A DNA stretch of 64,000 bases from Gallibacter pasteurianus_A (lineage in GTDB: Bacteria; Bacillota; Clostridia; Peptostreptococcales; Anaerovoracaceae): positions 124,001 through 188,000 of the forward strand of contig CAVBJF010000002.1 of the NCBI GenBank assembly GCA_963596005.1, in the 5' to 3' direction. The position numbers and the translations under genes are program-made. Of this stretch, positions 34,751-43,380 are shown in pieces. The notes under the pieces are model-generated. The model had not been told where the DNA came from. It saw nothing but the letters and a program-made list of their open reading frames with translations, and searched no databases. Each line of letters opens with the position of its first letter. The stretch's first letter is position 1.

Positions 34751-35710
34751 ATGGACATAAATGGCATTATACCTGTAAACAAGCCACAAAACTGGACATC
34801 GCACGATTGTGTAGCAGTTGTGAGGCGTGTTTTGCATATAAAAAGAGTTGGACATACAGGCACATTGGATCCTATGGCAACAGGCGTTTTGCCTATTTGC
34901 GTAGGCACGGCTACACGCATAACAGAGTATATGGATCTTGATTTTAAGGAATATAGTGCAAGCCTAAAGCTTGGTATTACGACCGATACGCTTGATATTT
35001 GGGGCAATGTGCTTTCTAAGTGCGATATACCCGATACGAATGATGAAAAAGTCAGAGTGAGGATAAAAGAGATATTTAATTCATTTAAAGGAGAAATATC
35101 GCAGATACCGCCTAAGTATTCGGCGATAAAAGTTGCGGGTAAAAAACTGTATGAATATGCGAGAGAGGGCAAGGAAGTCGAGATAAAATCGCGAAAGGTT
35201 TTTATAAACAGGATAGATATTTTAGATATACGAGGCGATGAAATAGATTTCATCGTCGAGTGTTCAAAGGGCACGTATATAAGAAGCATATGTCATGATA
35301 TAGGCAAGATGATTGGCTGTGGAGCGAGTATGAGCGCGCTTATAAGGACGAGGACAGGAGCTTTTTCGCTTGAGGATACGATAGACATCGAGGATATAAA
35401 GAAAATGACGACAGAAGAGCTTAGCAAAAATTTATATAAAACGGACTATCCTCTTGTTGCTTTCGAAAAAATTTATCTTTCAAAAAAACAGGCAAGGGAC
35501 TTTGTAAACGGAAAAAGATTCAAGATAGCAGAGGTAAGAGAACCTGTGGCGGATGCGAAAACGGATAGCATCGATAAGAAAAAGAAAAGCGATACGGGAT
35601 ATTATACGATGTATTTTGAGGAGCTGTTTTTAGGAGTAGCAACGCTTGAAAACGGATTTTATAAGGCTGATAAGGTTTTTGATGTGAGGATGCAAAATGA
35701 AGATATATAA
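34751..35710 (+). CDS. truB: tRNA pseudouridine55 synthase
   Basis: TruB makes pseudouridine 55 in the T-loop of tRNA. The 319-residue protein has GIIPVNKPQNWTSHD at the start, the catalytic Asp in GHTGTLDPMATGVLPI, YSAIKVAGKKLYEYAREG, and CSKGTYIRSICHDIG. The C-terminal part carries a lysine-rich insert before YYTMYFEELFLGVATL. It overlaps ribF by 14 bases, the usual order. Confidence 0.96.
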   Translation: MDINGIIPVNKPQNWTSHDCVAVVRRVLHIKRVGHTGTLDPMATGVLPICVGTATRITEYMDLDFKEYSASLKLGITTDTLDIWGNVLSKCDIPDTNDEKVRVRIKEIFNSFKGEISQIPPKYSAIKVAGKKLYEYAREGKEVEIKSRKVFINRIDILDIRGDEIDFIVECSKGTYIRSICHDIGKMIGCGASMSALIRTRTGAFSLEDTIDIEDIKKMTTEELSKNLYKTDYPLVAFEKIYLSKKQARDFVNGKRFKIAEVREPVADAKTDSIDKKKKSDTGYYTMYFEELFLGVATLENGFYKADKVFDVRMQNEDI

Positions 35711-36635
35711 TTCACTTGATGAAATAAAAGATATAGAGCCAACGGTTATAGCACTGGGCAATTTTGACGGTATACATTTGGGGCATCAGGCTATTATAAA
35801 AAAAGCAATATACGATGCGAAGGGTGAGGGCTTTAAAAGCGCAGTATTTACATTTGACAATCATCCGAGAAATATTTTAAAAAACAAAGAAAATGTCAAG
35901 AGCATACTTTATAAGGACGATAAAACGCACATAATTGAAGCTCTTGGGATTGATTATATATTTAACATACCCTTTACGGAGGAAATAAAAAAAACGCAAC
36001 CACTTCATTTTATAGACGACATTTTAATAGATAAGCTAAATATGAAGGAAGTGCTTTGCGGCTTTAATTATCACTACGGATATAAGGCTAAGGGTGATGT
36101 TGCTATGCTCATAAGCGAGGGTAAAAAAAAGGATTTTGGAGTGCATGTGGCCAAACCGTTTAAAATTGACGGTGTTGTTGTAAGCTCATCTCTCATTCGC
36201 CAAAAAATAGCCGAGGGAGATATGATTTCGTGCAACAAGTATCTTGGCAGAAATTATGCAATTGCAGGAGAAGTTGTGGTTGGTAACCGGCTCGGCAAAA
36301 AGATCGGCTTTCCGACATCAAATATAAATATCGACGAGAGCATGGTTTCACCGCCAAACGGAGTGTATGTTACAAAATGCACATATAACGGCGAATGTTA
36401 TCCGAGTATCACAAATGTTGGCATAAAGCCGACTATAGGCACATATAATAAAAATGTAGAAACACATATCTTTAATTTTGATAAAGAGCTTTATGGCAAG
36501 ATGATAAAGGTTGAATTTTTAGATAAGCTTCGCGATGAGAAAAAATTTGATTCGGTCGATGCACTTGCCGATGAAATAAAAGCAAATTGTATACAGGTAA
36601 AGGCGTACCACAGAAAAAACGGAGAAAAAATATAA
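35697..36635 (+). CDS. ribF: Bifunctional riboflavin kinase/FAD synthetase
   Basis: RibF makes FMN and FAD. The 312-residue protein has an N-terminal nucleotidyltransferase domain (ALGNFDGIHLGHQAII, VLCGFNYHYGYKAKGD) and a C-terminal kinase domain (VVVGNRLGKKIGFPTSNI, PPNGVYVT, HIFNFDKELYGKMIKVEFLDKLRDEKKFDS). I see no FMN riboswitch; it relies on the upstream operon promoter. The aminopeptidase gene starts at the next base. Confidence 0.95.
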   Translation: MKIYNSLDEIKDIEPTVIALGNFDGIHLGHQAIIKKAIYDAKGEGFKSAVFTFDNHPRNILKNKENVKSILYKDDKTHIIEALGIDYIFNIPFTEEIKKTQPLHFIDDILIDKLNMKEVLCGFNYHYGYKAKGDVAMLISEGKKKDFGVHVAKPFKIDGVVVSSSLIRQKIAEGDMISCNKYLGRNYAIAGEVVVGNRLGKKIGFPTSNINIDESMVSPPNGVYVTKCTYNGECYPSITNVGIKPTIGTYNKNVETHIFNFDKELYGKMIKVEFLDKLRDEKKFDSVDALADEIKANCIQVKAYHRKNGEKI

Positions 36636-38492
36636 ATGGATATACAAAAAAGACTTGAGCAGGTAAGAAAGCTCATGTCAGAAAAAAATATAGATATTTA
36701 TTTGATACCTACGTCTGATTTTCATATGACGGAATTTATATGCGATTATTTTAAGGAGAGAGAATTTCTGTCAGGATTTAGCGGAAGCGCAGGAACTCTT
36801 GTTATAACAAAAAAGGAGACCCGACTTTGGACGGATGGCAGGTATTTTTTGCAGGCAGAAGAGCAGCTGTCAGGAAGCACAATCAAGCTGATGAAGACAG
36901 GCATGCCTAAGACGCCGACTGTTTATGAATATATAACAAAAAATATAAAAAAGGGCAGTGTTTTGGGATTTGACGGCAGAGTGATGGCAACAGATGTGGC
37001 AAAAACCTATGAGAAGTTAGTGCAAGAAAGAGGGGCAAGCATGGCTACGGATTGTGACATTGTTGACAAACTATGGAGTGACAGACCCCCGCTTCCATCC
37101 GGCAAAGCATGGCTTTTGTCAGATGAGATTTCCGGCAAATCGAGAAAAGAAAAGCTCGATGATATAAGAGCTTATATAAAGCAAAAAGGCTACAACGAAA
37201 TATTTATTTCTTCTCTCGACGAGATAGGCTGGCTTTTAAATATGAGAGGCAGTGACATACTATCATTTCCGGTAGTTATCTGTTTTTTGCAAATCATGGC
37301 AAGCGAGGCGGTTATATTTATAGATGAAAGCAAGCTGTCAGCAGAAATAAAAAAAGTATTCGCAAGCGAAAATATAAAGATAAGACCGTACGCGGACGCA
37401 TTTAAGTATGAAAGCAGCATTACGAGCTTAAGAGATATAGGCATTATGGAAAGCACGGTGATTGCAAGCGATTTTAAAATGCTGAACTATGCAATTTATA
37501 AGAGACTTTCAAAAAAGGGCAAGCTCATAGATGATAAGCTTCCTATATCATTATGGAAAGCCTGCAAAAACGATATAGAAATAAAAAATACAAAAAATGC
37601 ACATATAAAGGACGGAGTAGCTGTTACAAAACTTATTTATAAAATAAAAAAATGGGTTGCAGGAGTAGGAAAGGCTTCAAAATCAGAAACAGGATCAGGA
37701 ACAGACAAGGAGCTTTCTGAACTTGATGTTGTCAGTATGCTTTTAAAAGAACGAGAAAAGCAGGAGGGATTTATAGAGCCAAGCTTTGATACGATAGTAG
37801 GATACGGTAAAAATGCCGCGATTGTTCATTACAACCCGCTTGCGGTAAATGAAAAGACATATCTTGAGAAGTCCGGTTTTTTGCTTATCGACAGTGGTGG
37901 ACACTACATAGACGGCACGACAGATGTTACAAGGACGATTTCACTTTTGGATTTGACGGCGGAACAAAAACGAAATTATACGGCTGTCCTAAAGGGTATG
38001 ATAAATTTAAGCAGACAGAGATTTTTAAAGGGCATGACAGGTGCGGGACTTGATATACTTGCACGAAGCAGCCTATGGAATCTCGGACTTGATTACAACC
38101 ATGGGACAGGGCATGGTGTAGGTCACATACTGGCTGTACACGAAGGACCGAACGCATTTAGATGGCGTGTATTGGCAAGCGAAAATCCGGAGCTTGCGGA
38201 AGGCATGATAACATCAAACGAACCTGGATTTTATAAGAACGGAGAGTATGGCATTCGCATAGAAAACGAGCTTCTTGTAACTAAGGATAAAAAAACAGAA
38301 TATGGCGAGTTTTTGAAATTTGAAACCCTGACACTTGTACCAATCGACACCGATGCGATAGAAAAGGATATGCTTACGGCAGATGAAAAATCGTGGCTAA
38401 ATAAATATCATAAGGAAGTTTACAAAAAACTCGCACCTTTCTTAAATAAGGATGAAAAAGAATGGCTAAAAGGTGCAACATCTGAGGTGTGA
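36636..38492 (+). CDS. pepP: Xaa-Pro aminopeptidase (aminopeptidase P, M24B)
   Basis: This 618-residue enzyme cleaves N-terminal residues before proline. It is the long form: two creatinase-like N-terminal domains (residues about 1-310, including FLSGFSGSAGTLVIT and TDGRYFLQAEEQL), then the pita-bread catalytic domain. Metal ligands are visible in DSGGHYIDGTTDVTRT, NHGTGHGVGHILAVHEGP, SNEPGFY and IRIENELLV, and a short M24 C-terminal domain follows. It starts at the base after the ribF stop, so it is attached to the translation operon. Confidence 0.93.
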   Translation: MDIQKRLEQVRKLMSEKNIDIYLIPTSDFHMTEFICDYFKEREFLSGFSGSAGTLVITKKETRLWTDGRYFLQAEEQLSGSTIKLMKTGMPKTPTVYEYITKNIKKGSVLGFDGRVMATDVAKTYEKLVQERGASMATDCDIVDKLWSDRPPLPSGKAWLLSDEISGKSRKEKLDDIRAYIKQKGYNEIFISSLDEIGWLLNMRGSDILSFPVVICFLQIMASEAVIFIDESKLSAEIKKVFASENIKIRPYADAFKYESSITSLRDIGIMESTVIASDFKMLNYAIYKRLSKKGKLIDDKLPISLWKACKNDIEIKNTKNAHIKDGVAVTKLIYKIKKWVAGVGKASKSETGSGTDKELSELDVVSMLLKEREKQEGFIEPSFDTIVGYGKNAAIVHYNPLAVNEKTYLEKSGFLLIDSGGHYIDGTTDVTRTISLLDLTAEQKRNYTAVLKGMINLSRQRFLKGMTGAGLDILARSSLWNLGLDYNHGTGHGVGHILAVHEGPNAFRWRVLASENPELAEGMITSNEPGFYKNGEYGIRIENELLVTKDKKTEYGEFLKFETLTLVPIDTDAIEKDMLTADEKSWLNKYHKEVYKKLAPFLNKDEKEWLKGATSEV

Positions 38493-38494
38493 AA

Positions 38495-39196
38495 ATGAGT
38501 GAAGATAAGAAATACAAGTATAAAATTTTTATAGTTGAAGACGATGAGATCATCGCAAGTACGATAAAGGATAATCTTAAAAAATGGGACCTTGACGCCG
38601 AATACGTAAAGGACTTTAGAAATGTTTTGGCAGAATTTACTGATTATGATCCGCAGCTTGTGATAATGGATATAGGTTTGCCAAATTATGATGGATATTA
38701 TTGGTGCGACGAGATACGCAAAATTTCAAAGGTGCCGATCATCTTTTTGTCATCTGCGAATGAAAATATGAATATTGTGATGGCTTTATCAGCCGGTGCA
38801 GACGATTTTATCAGCAAGCCGTTTGATATCAAAATTTTGATTGCAAAAATAAAGGCCGTGCTTCGTCGCACATACGATTTTGCGGGTAGTAATTCATTAT
38901 TCAGATGCGGAGATGTTATTCTCGATATAGGCGAATATAAAGTAAAAAACAGGCACGGAGAAATAGAGCTTACGAAAAATGAATGCAAAATTTTATCTAT
39001 ACTTATGGAAAATAAAGAAATAGTTGTTTCACGAAGCGAAATAATGAGAGTTTTATGGGAAAGCGATGAATTTGTTGACGAGAATACACTTTCTGTAAAC
39101 ATAAACAGGTTGCGAAAAAAATTGCAACAGATAAAGGCAGAGGACATGATCGCAACTAAAAAAGGAGAGGGGTATGTGATACATGAGTTTTCTTAA
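38495..39196 (+). CDS. bceR: OmpR-family response regulator, BceR-like
   Basis: A 233-residue regulator: receiver domain with EDDE near the start, phospho-acceptor Asp in VIMDIGLPNYDGY, and FISKPFD with the conserved Lys, then a winged-helix DNA-binding domain ending KLQQIKAEDMIATKKGEGYVIHE. The receiver sequence is close to the BceR/GraR group. ATG 38495 follows GAGGTG; the GTG at 38489 is inside the aminopeptidase end. It overlaps the kinase gene by 14 bases. It probably activates bceAB from the repeats at 40175-40200. Confidence 0.87.
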   Translation: MSEDKKYKYKIFIVEDDEIIASTIKDNLKKWDLDAEYVKDFRNVLAEFTDYDPQLVIMDIGLPNYDGYYWCDEIRKISKVPIIFLSSANENMNIVMALSAGADDFISKPFDIKILIAKIKAVLRRTYDFAGSNSLFRCGDVILDIGEYKVKNRHGEIELTKNECKILSILMENKEIVVSRSEIMRVLWESDEFVDENTLSVNINRLRKKLQQIKAEDMIATKKGEGYVIHEFS

Positions 39197-40151
39197 AAGC
39201 AAGATAATTCCAATAGCAACCTTTTTAACATGCATGATCGTTTGCCTAGTCTTGTTTTTCTTGTATGATATAAGGCTTGAAATATTTTTTTACATGCTGT
39301 TGCTGTGTACCTTTATAGCACTGCTTTTTTTGCTATACAGCTATTTAATATATAGGAGAAAAATGAGTTTATTGCATAGTGTGGCAGAAGAACCAATTTT
39401 GCGAAAAGAACTTTTGCCTAAAGCAATAAATCCGCTTGAGCAGGAATATATAAGCATAATTAAAGCGACTATCGATAGATCTATAAAAAGATTGAGTGAA
39501 AAAGATCGTGGAATACATGATGCTGAAATATTTTATTCTATGTGGGTACATCAAGCTAAGACGCCGATCGCAGCTATGCGCGTTTTAATTGATACAGGTG
39601 CCGAAAGGGAGCTTCTTTTACAAGAGCTTTTTAAGATAGAGCAGTATACGGATATGGTGCTTTCTTATGTAAGGCTAAAGAGTAATAATACGGATTATGT
39701 TATAAAGAGTGCGGATCTCCAATCAATAGTAAAAGAGGTGGTAAAGAAATATGCACAGCTATTTATACAAAAAAATCTTAAATTGGAAATATTCAATGTA
39801 GATATCAAGGTGTTGACAGATGAAAAATGGTTTGCCGTTGCACTTGAGCAGGTAATTTCCAATGCTATAAAATATAGCAGAAACAGCGTGATAAAAATTT
39901 ATACAAAAAATAACATTCTTTCTGTCAAGGATTATGGCAGCGGAATATCAAAAGAGGATTTGCCTCGTATATTTGAGAGAGGATTTACAGGAATCAACGG
40001 CAGAAAAGGTAACTGGTCAACAGGCCTTGGGCTTTATATGTGCCAATCAATATTAAAAAAATTAGGGCACAGCATAGATATCAAATCTGAGCAGGGAAAG
40101 GGCACTGAGGTTTTTATTGATTTAAACACTTATAATCTTAAGACAGAATAA
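39183..40151 (+). CDS. bceS: Intramembrane-sensing histidine kinase, BceS-like
   Basis: The 322-residue kinase has two membrane helices in the first 60 residues with almost no external loop, the hallmark of intramembrane-sensing kinases that get their signal from a BceAB transporter. The H-box reads FYSMWVHQAKTPIAAMRVL, followed by the ATPase N box EQVISNAIKYS, DYGSGISKEDLPRIFERGF and GLGLYMCQSI. The partner transporter bceAB lies 112 bases downstream, in the order regulator-kinase-ATPase-permease. Confidence 0.88.
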   Translation: MSFLKSKIIPIATFLTCMIVCLVLFFLYDIRLEIFFYMLLLCTFIALLFLLYSYLIYRRKMSLLHSVAEEPILRKELLPKAINPLEQEYISIIKATIDRSIKRLSEKDRGIHDAEIFYSMWVHQAKTPIAAMRVLIDTGAERELLLQELFKIEQYTDMVLSYVRLKSNNTDYVIKSADLQSIVKEVVKKYAQLFIQKNLKLEIFNVDIKVLTDEKWFAVALEQVISNAIKYSRNSVIKIYTKNNILSVKDYGSGISKEDLPRIFERGFTGINGRKGNWSTGLGLYMCQSILKKLGHSIDIKSEQGKGTEVFIDLNTYNLKTE

Positions 40152-40158
40152 AACATAC

Positions 40159-40184
40159 CGCACCTTACTTTTTCGTAAGGTGCG
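40159..40184 (+). terminator. Strong hairpin between bceS and bceA
   Basis: CGCACCTTAC (40159-40168) pairs perfectly with GTAAGGTGCG (40175-40184) over a 6-base loop. The following T-run is poor (AAATTATTTTG), so it may be a partial terminator. Its right arm carries one of the GTAAGG copies, so as DNA it may also be part of the operator. Confidence 0.55.
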
Positions 40185-40237
40185 AAATTATTTTGTAAGG
40201 CAAATCAATGGCAAATAAGATAGCCGAGTGATAAAAT
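40175..40237 (+). promoter_or_regulatory. bceAB promoter region with GTAAGG repeats
   Basis: Direct repeats GTAAGG at 40175-40180 and 40195-40200 are 20 bp apart, two helical turns. Downstream lies an extended -10 (TG-A-TAAAAT, hexamer 40232-40237) with a weak -35 TGGCAA at 40209-40214. A poor -35 preceded by phased repeats is what an OmpR-type activator such as BceR would need. The binding is inferred. Confidence 0.5.
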
Positions 40238-40263
40238 CGCTCTATCGCTAAGGAGGAATATAA

Positions 40264-41031
40264 ATGAGCATACTTAAGGCAATTAATCTTAAAAAAGTAT
40301 ATGCAACTCAATTTGGGGGCAATAAGGTTGAGGCACTTAGTAACATTTCATTTGATGTTAATGACGGTGAATTTGTTGCTATTATGGGTGAATCAGGTTC
40401 AGGCAAAACTACGCTTTTAAATCTTCTCGCCACACTTGATAAGCCTACAGCAGGAAATATTCTGATAGATAATAAAAATATATCAGAATTAAATGAAAGG
40501 GAGCTTTCGGCATTTAGGAGAGAAAATCTGGGTTTTGTATTCCAGGATTTTAACTTACTTGATACTTTTTCGATAAGAGACAATATATTTTTGCCACTTG
40601 TATTATCGCATAAGGATTACAAATATATGAGCGAAAAATTAGAGCCGATAGCTAAAAAGCTCGCACTGGATGATATCTTAGATAAGTATCCATACGAGGT
40701 GTCCGGAGGTCAAAAGCAAAGAGCAGCGGTAGCAAGAGCTATTATTACAGAGCCGAGTTTAATATTTGCAGATGAGCCGACAGGGGCGTTGGATAGTCAT
40801 AGCTCGGATGAGCTACTTGCGCTTTTTGAGCAGATAAATGAGACGGGGCAAACTATATTTATGGTAACTCACTCGGTAAAAGCAGCATGCTATGCAAACA
40901 GAGTCATATTTATACGAGATGGCAAGCTCTTTCACCAGATATATAAGGGCGATGATACTTATGAAGAAATGTATAAAAAAATATCGAATATTCTGACGCT
41001 TCTTGCAACGGGTGGTGATAAAAATGAATAA
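40264..41031 (+). CDS. bceA: BceA-type ABC transporter ATPase
   Basis: The 255-residue ATPase belongs to the MacB/LolD-like group: Walker A GESGSGKT near 40-48, VFQDFNLLDTFSIRDNIFLPLVL after the Q-loop, signature VSGGQKQR and Walker B LIFADEPTGALDSH. With BceB it forms a detoxification pump that frees lipid carriers from peptide antibiotics such as bacitracin. It starts behind AAGGAGG and overlaps bceB by 8 bases. Confidence 0.92.
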   Translation: MSILKAINLKKVYATQFGGNKVEALSNISFDVNDGEFVAIMGESGSGKTTLLNLLATLDKPTAGNILIDNKNISELNERELSAFRRENLGFVFQDFNLLDTFSIRDNIFLPLVLSHKDYKYMSEKLEPIAKKLALDDILDKYPYEVSGGQKQRAAVARAIITEPSLIFADEPTGALDSHSSDELLALFEQINETGQTIFMVTHSVKAACYANRVIFIRDGKLFHQIYKGDDTYEEMYKKISNILTLLATGGDKNE

Positions 41032-43006
41032 GCATTTTTTTAGCAGAATGGCGATATCAAATATTAAGAAAAATAAAAGAATGTATCTCCCATTTATGCT
41101 AACCGCAGTTTTTATGACAACAATGTTATATATCATATATTCGCTATTGCAAAACCCGAGCCTTGAAAATATCGTTTGCGGACAAGTGCTAAAGGACTTT
41201 CTTTTTTACGGTCAATGGATAGTAGTGCTTTTTATATGTATATTTTTATTCTATACATTCAGTTTTTTATTTAAAACGAGAAAAAAAGAGTTTGGACTTT
41301 ACAATGTGTTCGGAATGGGGAAAAAGGACATAGCAAAGATCCTTGCGATAGAAACGCTAATTGTATTCTTAACAAGTGTTATACTCGGCATTTTGCTTGG
41401 AATATTGCTGGATAAATTGGTATTTTTGTTTATTTTGAAGTTGCTTAGAGCAGATGTTGTCTTTGGATTTTATTTTTCTAGCGAAGGAATTATAAAAAGC
41501 AGCGTATTTATAGGAATTATATTTTTGCTAATCTATATAAGCTGCATCATAAAACTTTATTTTTTGAATGGAATAGAGCTTTTGCATGGTAGTAACAGGG
41601 GAGAGCGTGAGCCAAAGACAAAGATGGCTATGACGATAATAGGTATACTTTCGCTTGGCACAGGATATTATATAGCTCTTACGACACATAATATTGTAAA
41701 AGCAATGGACTTTTTCTTTATAGCTGTAATATTGGTTATAATAGGTACATATCTATTATTTGTTGCAGGCAGTATATCATTATTAAAGGCGTTAAAACGA
41801 AACAAAAAGTATTATTATAAGCCATCACACTTTATAAGCATTTCAAGTATGATATATCGTATGAAACAAAATGCCGTTGGGTTTGCGAATATTTGTATTA
41901 TGTCAACTATGGTGCTTGTCATGCTGGCTTCCACATTTACATTATGGGTTGGAGTCAATAAAACAAGCGAAAGGATGTATCCAAAGGATATATGCATGAC
42001 TATTTATGCAGATAAAGACGAAGACTTAGCGTCTGAGATGGCTAAAAATCTTGAGGAAGTACTTAAAGAAGAAAATATATCATTTTCGAATCAAAGAATT
42101 TTTGAAACCGCAAATAGAGTAGTGGTCTTAACTGACGGTGTAGCTTACATTACACCTGATAGTGAGATGACGCTTGATGCAAATAACTTTAACGAGGCCA
42201 CTGAGTTTGATGTTATAAAAGCAAGTGATTACAAGGAAAAAAAGATTTCACTTAATGACGGTGAGGTGGCAATTTTAGGAACTTCTGATTATACTTATGA
42301 TAAAGATAAGATTTTTATAAACGGAAAGGAATATAAAGTAAAAAAACTAAAAGATAATAAGTGTGAACCGATAAGAAATCCTATTAAGGCGATCGGTAAC
42401 GGAGCTTGTGTTGTAGTAGTAAAAGATGAAAAAACATTTTTAGAGTTTTGTGATGCACAAGAATACGCCGGTACTTGGTGCTATACTGCCGATAGCGATA
42501 TGACGTATGAGCAAGGCGAAAAAGTTGAACCTCTTTTTTCTGAAAAGCTCGTAGAAAGGACAGATTCGTTTGGATATTCTCTTGATATAAAAGTTGTATA
42601 CAAAGAAGAGAAAAAAGCGATATATGGCGGACTTTTATTTGTTGGAATATTTTTGAGCATATTATTTATATTAGGAATGATCCTGACAATTTACTATAAG
42701 CAGATATCAGAAGGCTATGATGACAGAAATAGGTATCAAATAATGCAAAAAGTGGGGCTTGATGATAATGAAATAAGAAGAACTATAAAATCACAAGTAA
42801 AGACCGTATTTTTCTCACCGCTTATAGTAGCGGGCTGTCACGTATTTGTGGCATTTCCTATAATAAATAGGATTCTCAATGCATTCGGCTTGAACGGCTT
42901 TAATCTATATTTGAGCGTGATGGTAACCACATTTGTAACTTTTGCCCTATTTTATATGATAGTTTACATGCTTACATCAAGAGCATACTACAAAATAATA
43001 AAATAA
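41024..43006 (+). CDS. bceB: BceB-type ABC transporter permease
   Basis: The 660-residue permease has about ten membrane helices with FtsX-like segments (LFKTRKKEFGLYNVFGMGKKDIAKILAIETL). The large extracellular domain, about residues 315-525, sits between the seventh and eighth helices, which is the defining layout of BceB. The last helices follow YQIMQKVGLDDNEIRRTIKSQ. ATG 41024 is chosen because the frame upstream lies inside bceA. The antibiotic recognised cannot be read from sequence. Confidence 0.9.
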   Translation: MNKHFFSRMAISNIKKNKRMYLPFMLTAVFMTTMLYIIYSLLQNPSLENIVCGQVLKDFLFYGQWIVVLFICIFLFYTFSFLFKTRKKEFGLYNVFGMGKKDIAKILAIETLIVFLTSVILGILLGILLDKLVFLFILKLLRADVVFGFYFSSEGIIKSSVFIGIIFLLIYISCIIKLYFLNGIELLHGSNRGEREPKTKMAMTIIGILSLGTGYYIALTTHNIVKAMDFFFIAVILVIIGTYLLFVAGSISLLKALKRNKKYYYKPSHFISISSMIYRMKQNAVGFANICIMSTMVLVMLASTFTLWVGVNKTSERMYPKDICMTIYADKDEDLASEMAKNLEEVLKEENISFSNQRIFETANRVVVLTDGVAYITPDSEMTLDANNFNEATEFDVIKASDYKEKKISLNDGEVAILGTSDYTYDKDKIFINGKEYKVKKLKDNKCEPIRNPIKAIGNGACVVVVKDEKTFLEFCDAQEYAGTWCYTADSDMTYEQGEKVEPLFSEKLVERTDSFGYSLDIKVVYKEEKKAIYGGLLFVGIFLSILFILGMILTIYYKQISEGYDDRNRYQIMQKVGLDDNEIRRTIKSQVKTVFFSPLIVAGCHVFVAFPIINRILNAFGLNGFNLYLSVMVTTFVTFALFYMIVYMLTSRAYYKIIK

Positions 43007-43042
43007 CAAAGTTATAAATTTTAGCCTATTTCATAATAGGTG

Positions 43043-43071
43043 TTGACATTTATATTGAAAAGTTATAGGAT
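43043..43071 (+). promoter_or_regulatory. Predicted promoter of the lysine-riboswitch transcript
   Basis: Perfect TTGACA (43043-43048), 17 bases, TAGGAT (43066-43071). The aptamer starts about 32 bases downstream. A small CCTATT/AATAGG inverted repeat after bceB lies just before the -35. Confidence 0.6.
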
Positions 43072-43102
43072 AGTATGCAAGTTACAATTAAATAACAAAA
43101 GC

Positions 43103-43240
43103 AATAGAGGTTGCGATGCATCAGAGTACCTTTTGGAGTCGGCGGACTTTGAAGAAAGGGAAAGGTAACCATCGCCGAAAGGATTAGCTTGGCAAAGATA
43201 ATCTTTGGGCCAGTAGAGAATACCTACTGGACTCCTCTTT
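43103..43240 (+). ncRNA. Lysine riboswitch (L-box) aptamer
   Basis: The segment begins with ATAGAGGTTGCGA and continues with AGAGTACC, TTTTGGAG, GAAAGGG and ATCGCCGAA, the conserved core blocks of the lysine riboswitch in their usual order. AGAGG at the start pairs with CCTCT (43234-43238) to close the P1 helix; GGCCAGTAG/CTACTGG makes a late internal stem. It precedes an amino-acid ABC transporter, a common lysine-riboswitch target. Bound lysine should turn expression off. Confidence 0.87.
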
Positions 43241-43286
43241 TACAAAGGCTTACAACAGATTGTATTTGCCGATGTGAAAGAGAGGC

Positions 43287-43351
43287 GCTATTAAAAACTT
43301 GTCAATATTGAATTGAAAGCCATGTTTTTAATAGCATGGCTTTTGTTTTTT
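43287..43351 (+). terminator. Riboswitch expression platform: antiterminator and terminator
   Basis: The terminator stem AAAGCCATG (43316-43324) / CATGGCTTT (43335-43343) has a 10-base loop and ends in TTTTGTTTTTT. GCTATTAAAAAC (43287-43298) is the exact complement of 43324-43335, which is the whole loop plus the top base pair, so the 12-bp alternative helix would block the terminator. Confidence 0.8.
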
Positions 43352-43380
43352 CTCAGAATTTAACAGAGAGGAGAATTAAA

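Noticed and set aside
35600..35720. FMN riboswitch before ribF
   Set aside because: ribF overlaps the end of truB and no RFN-like conserved blocks are present.
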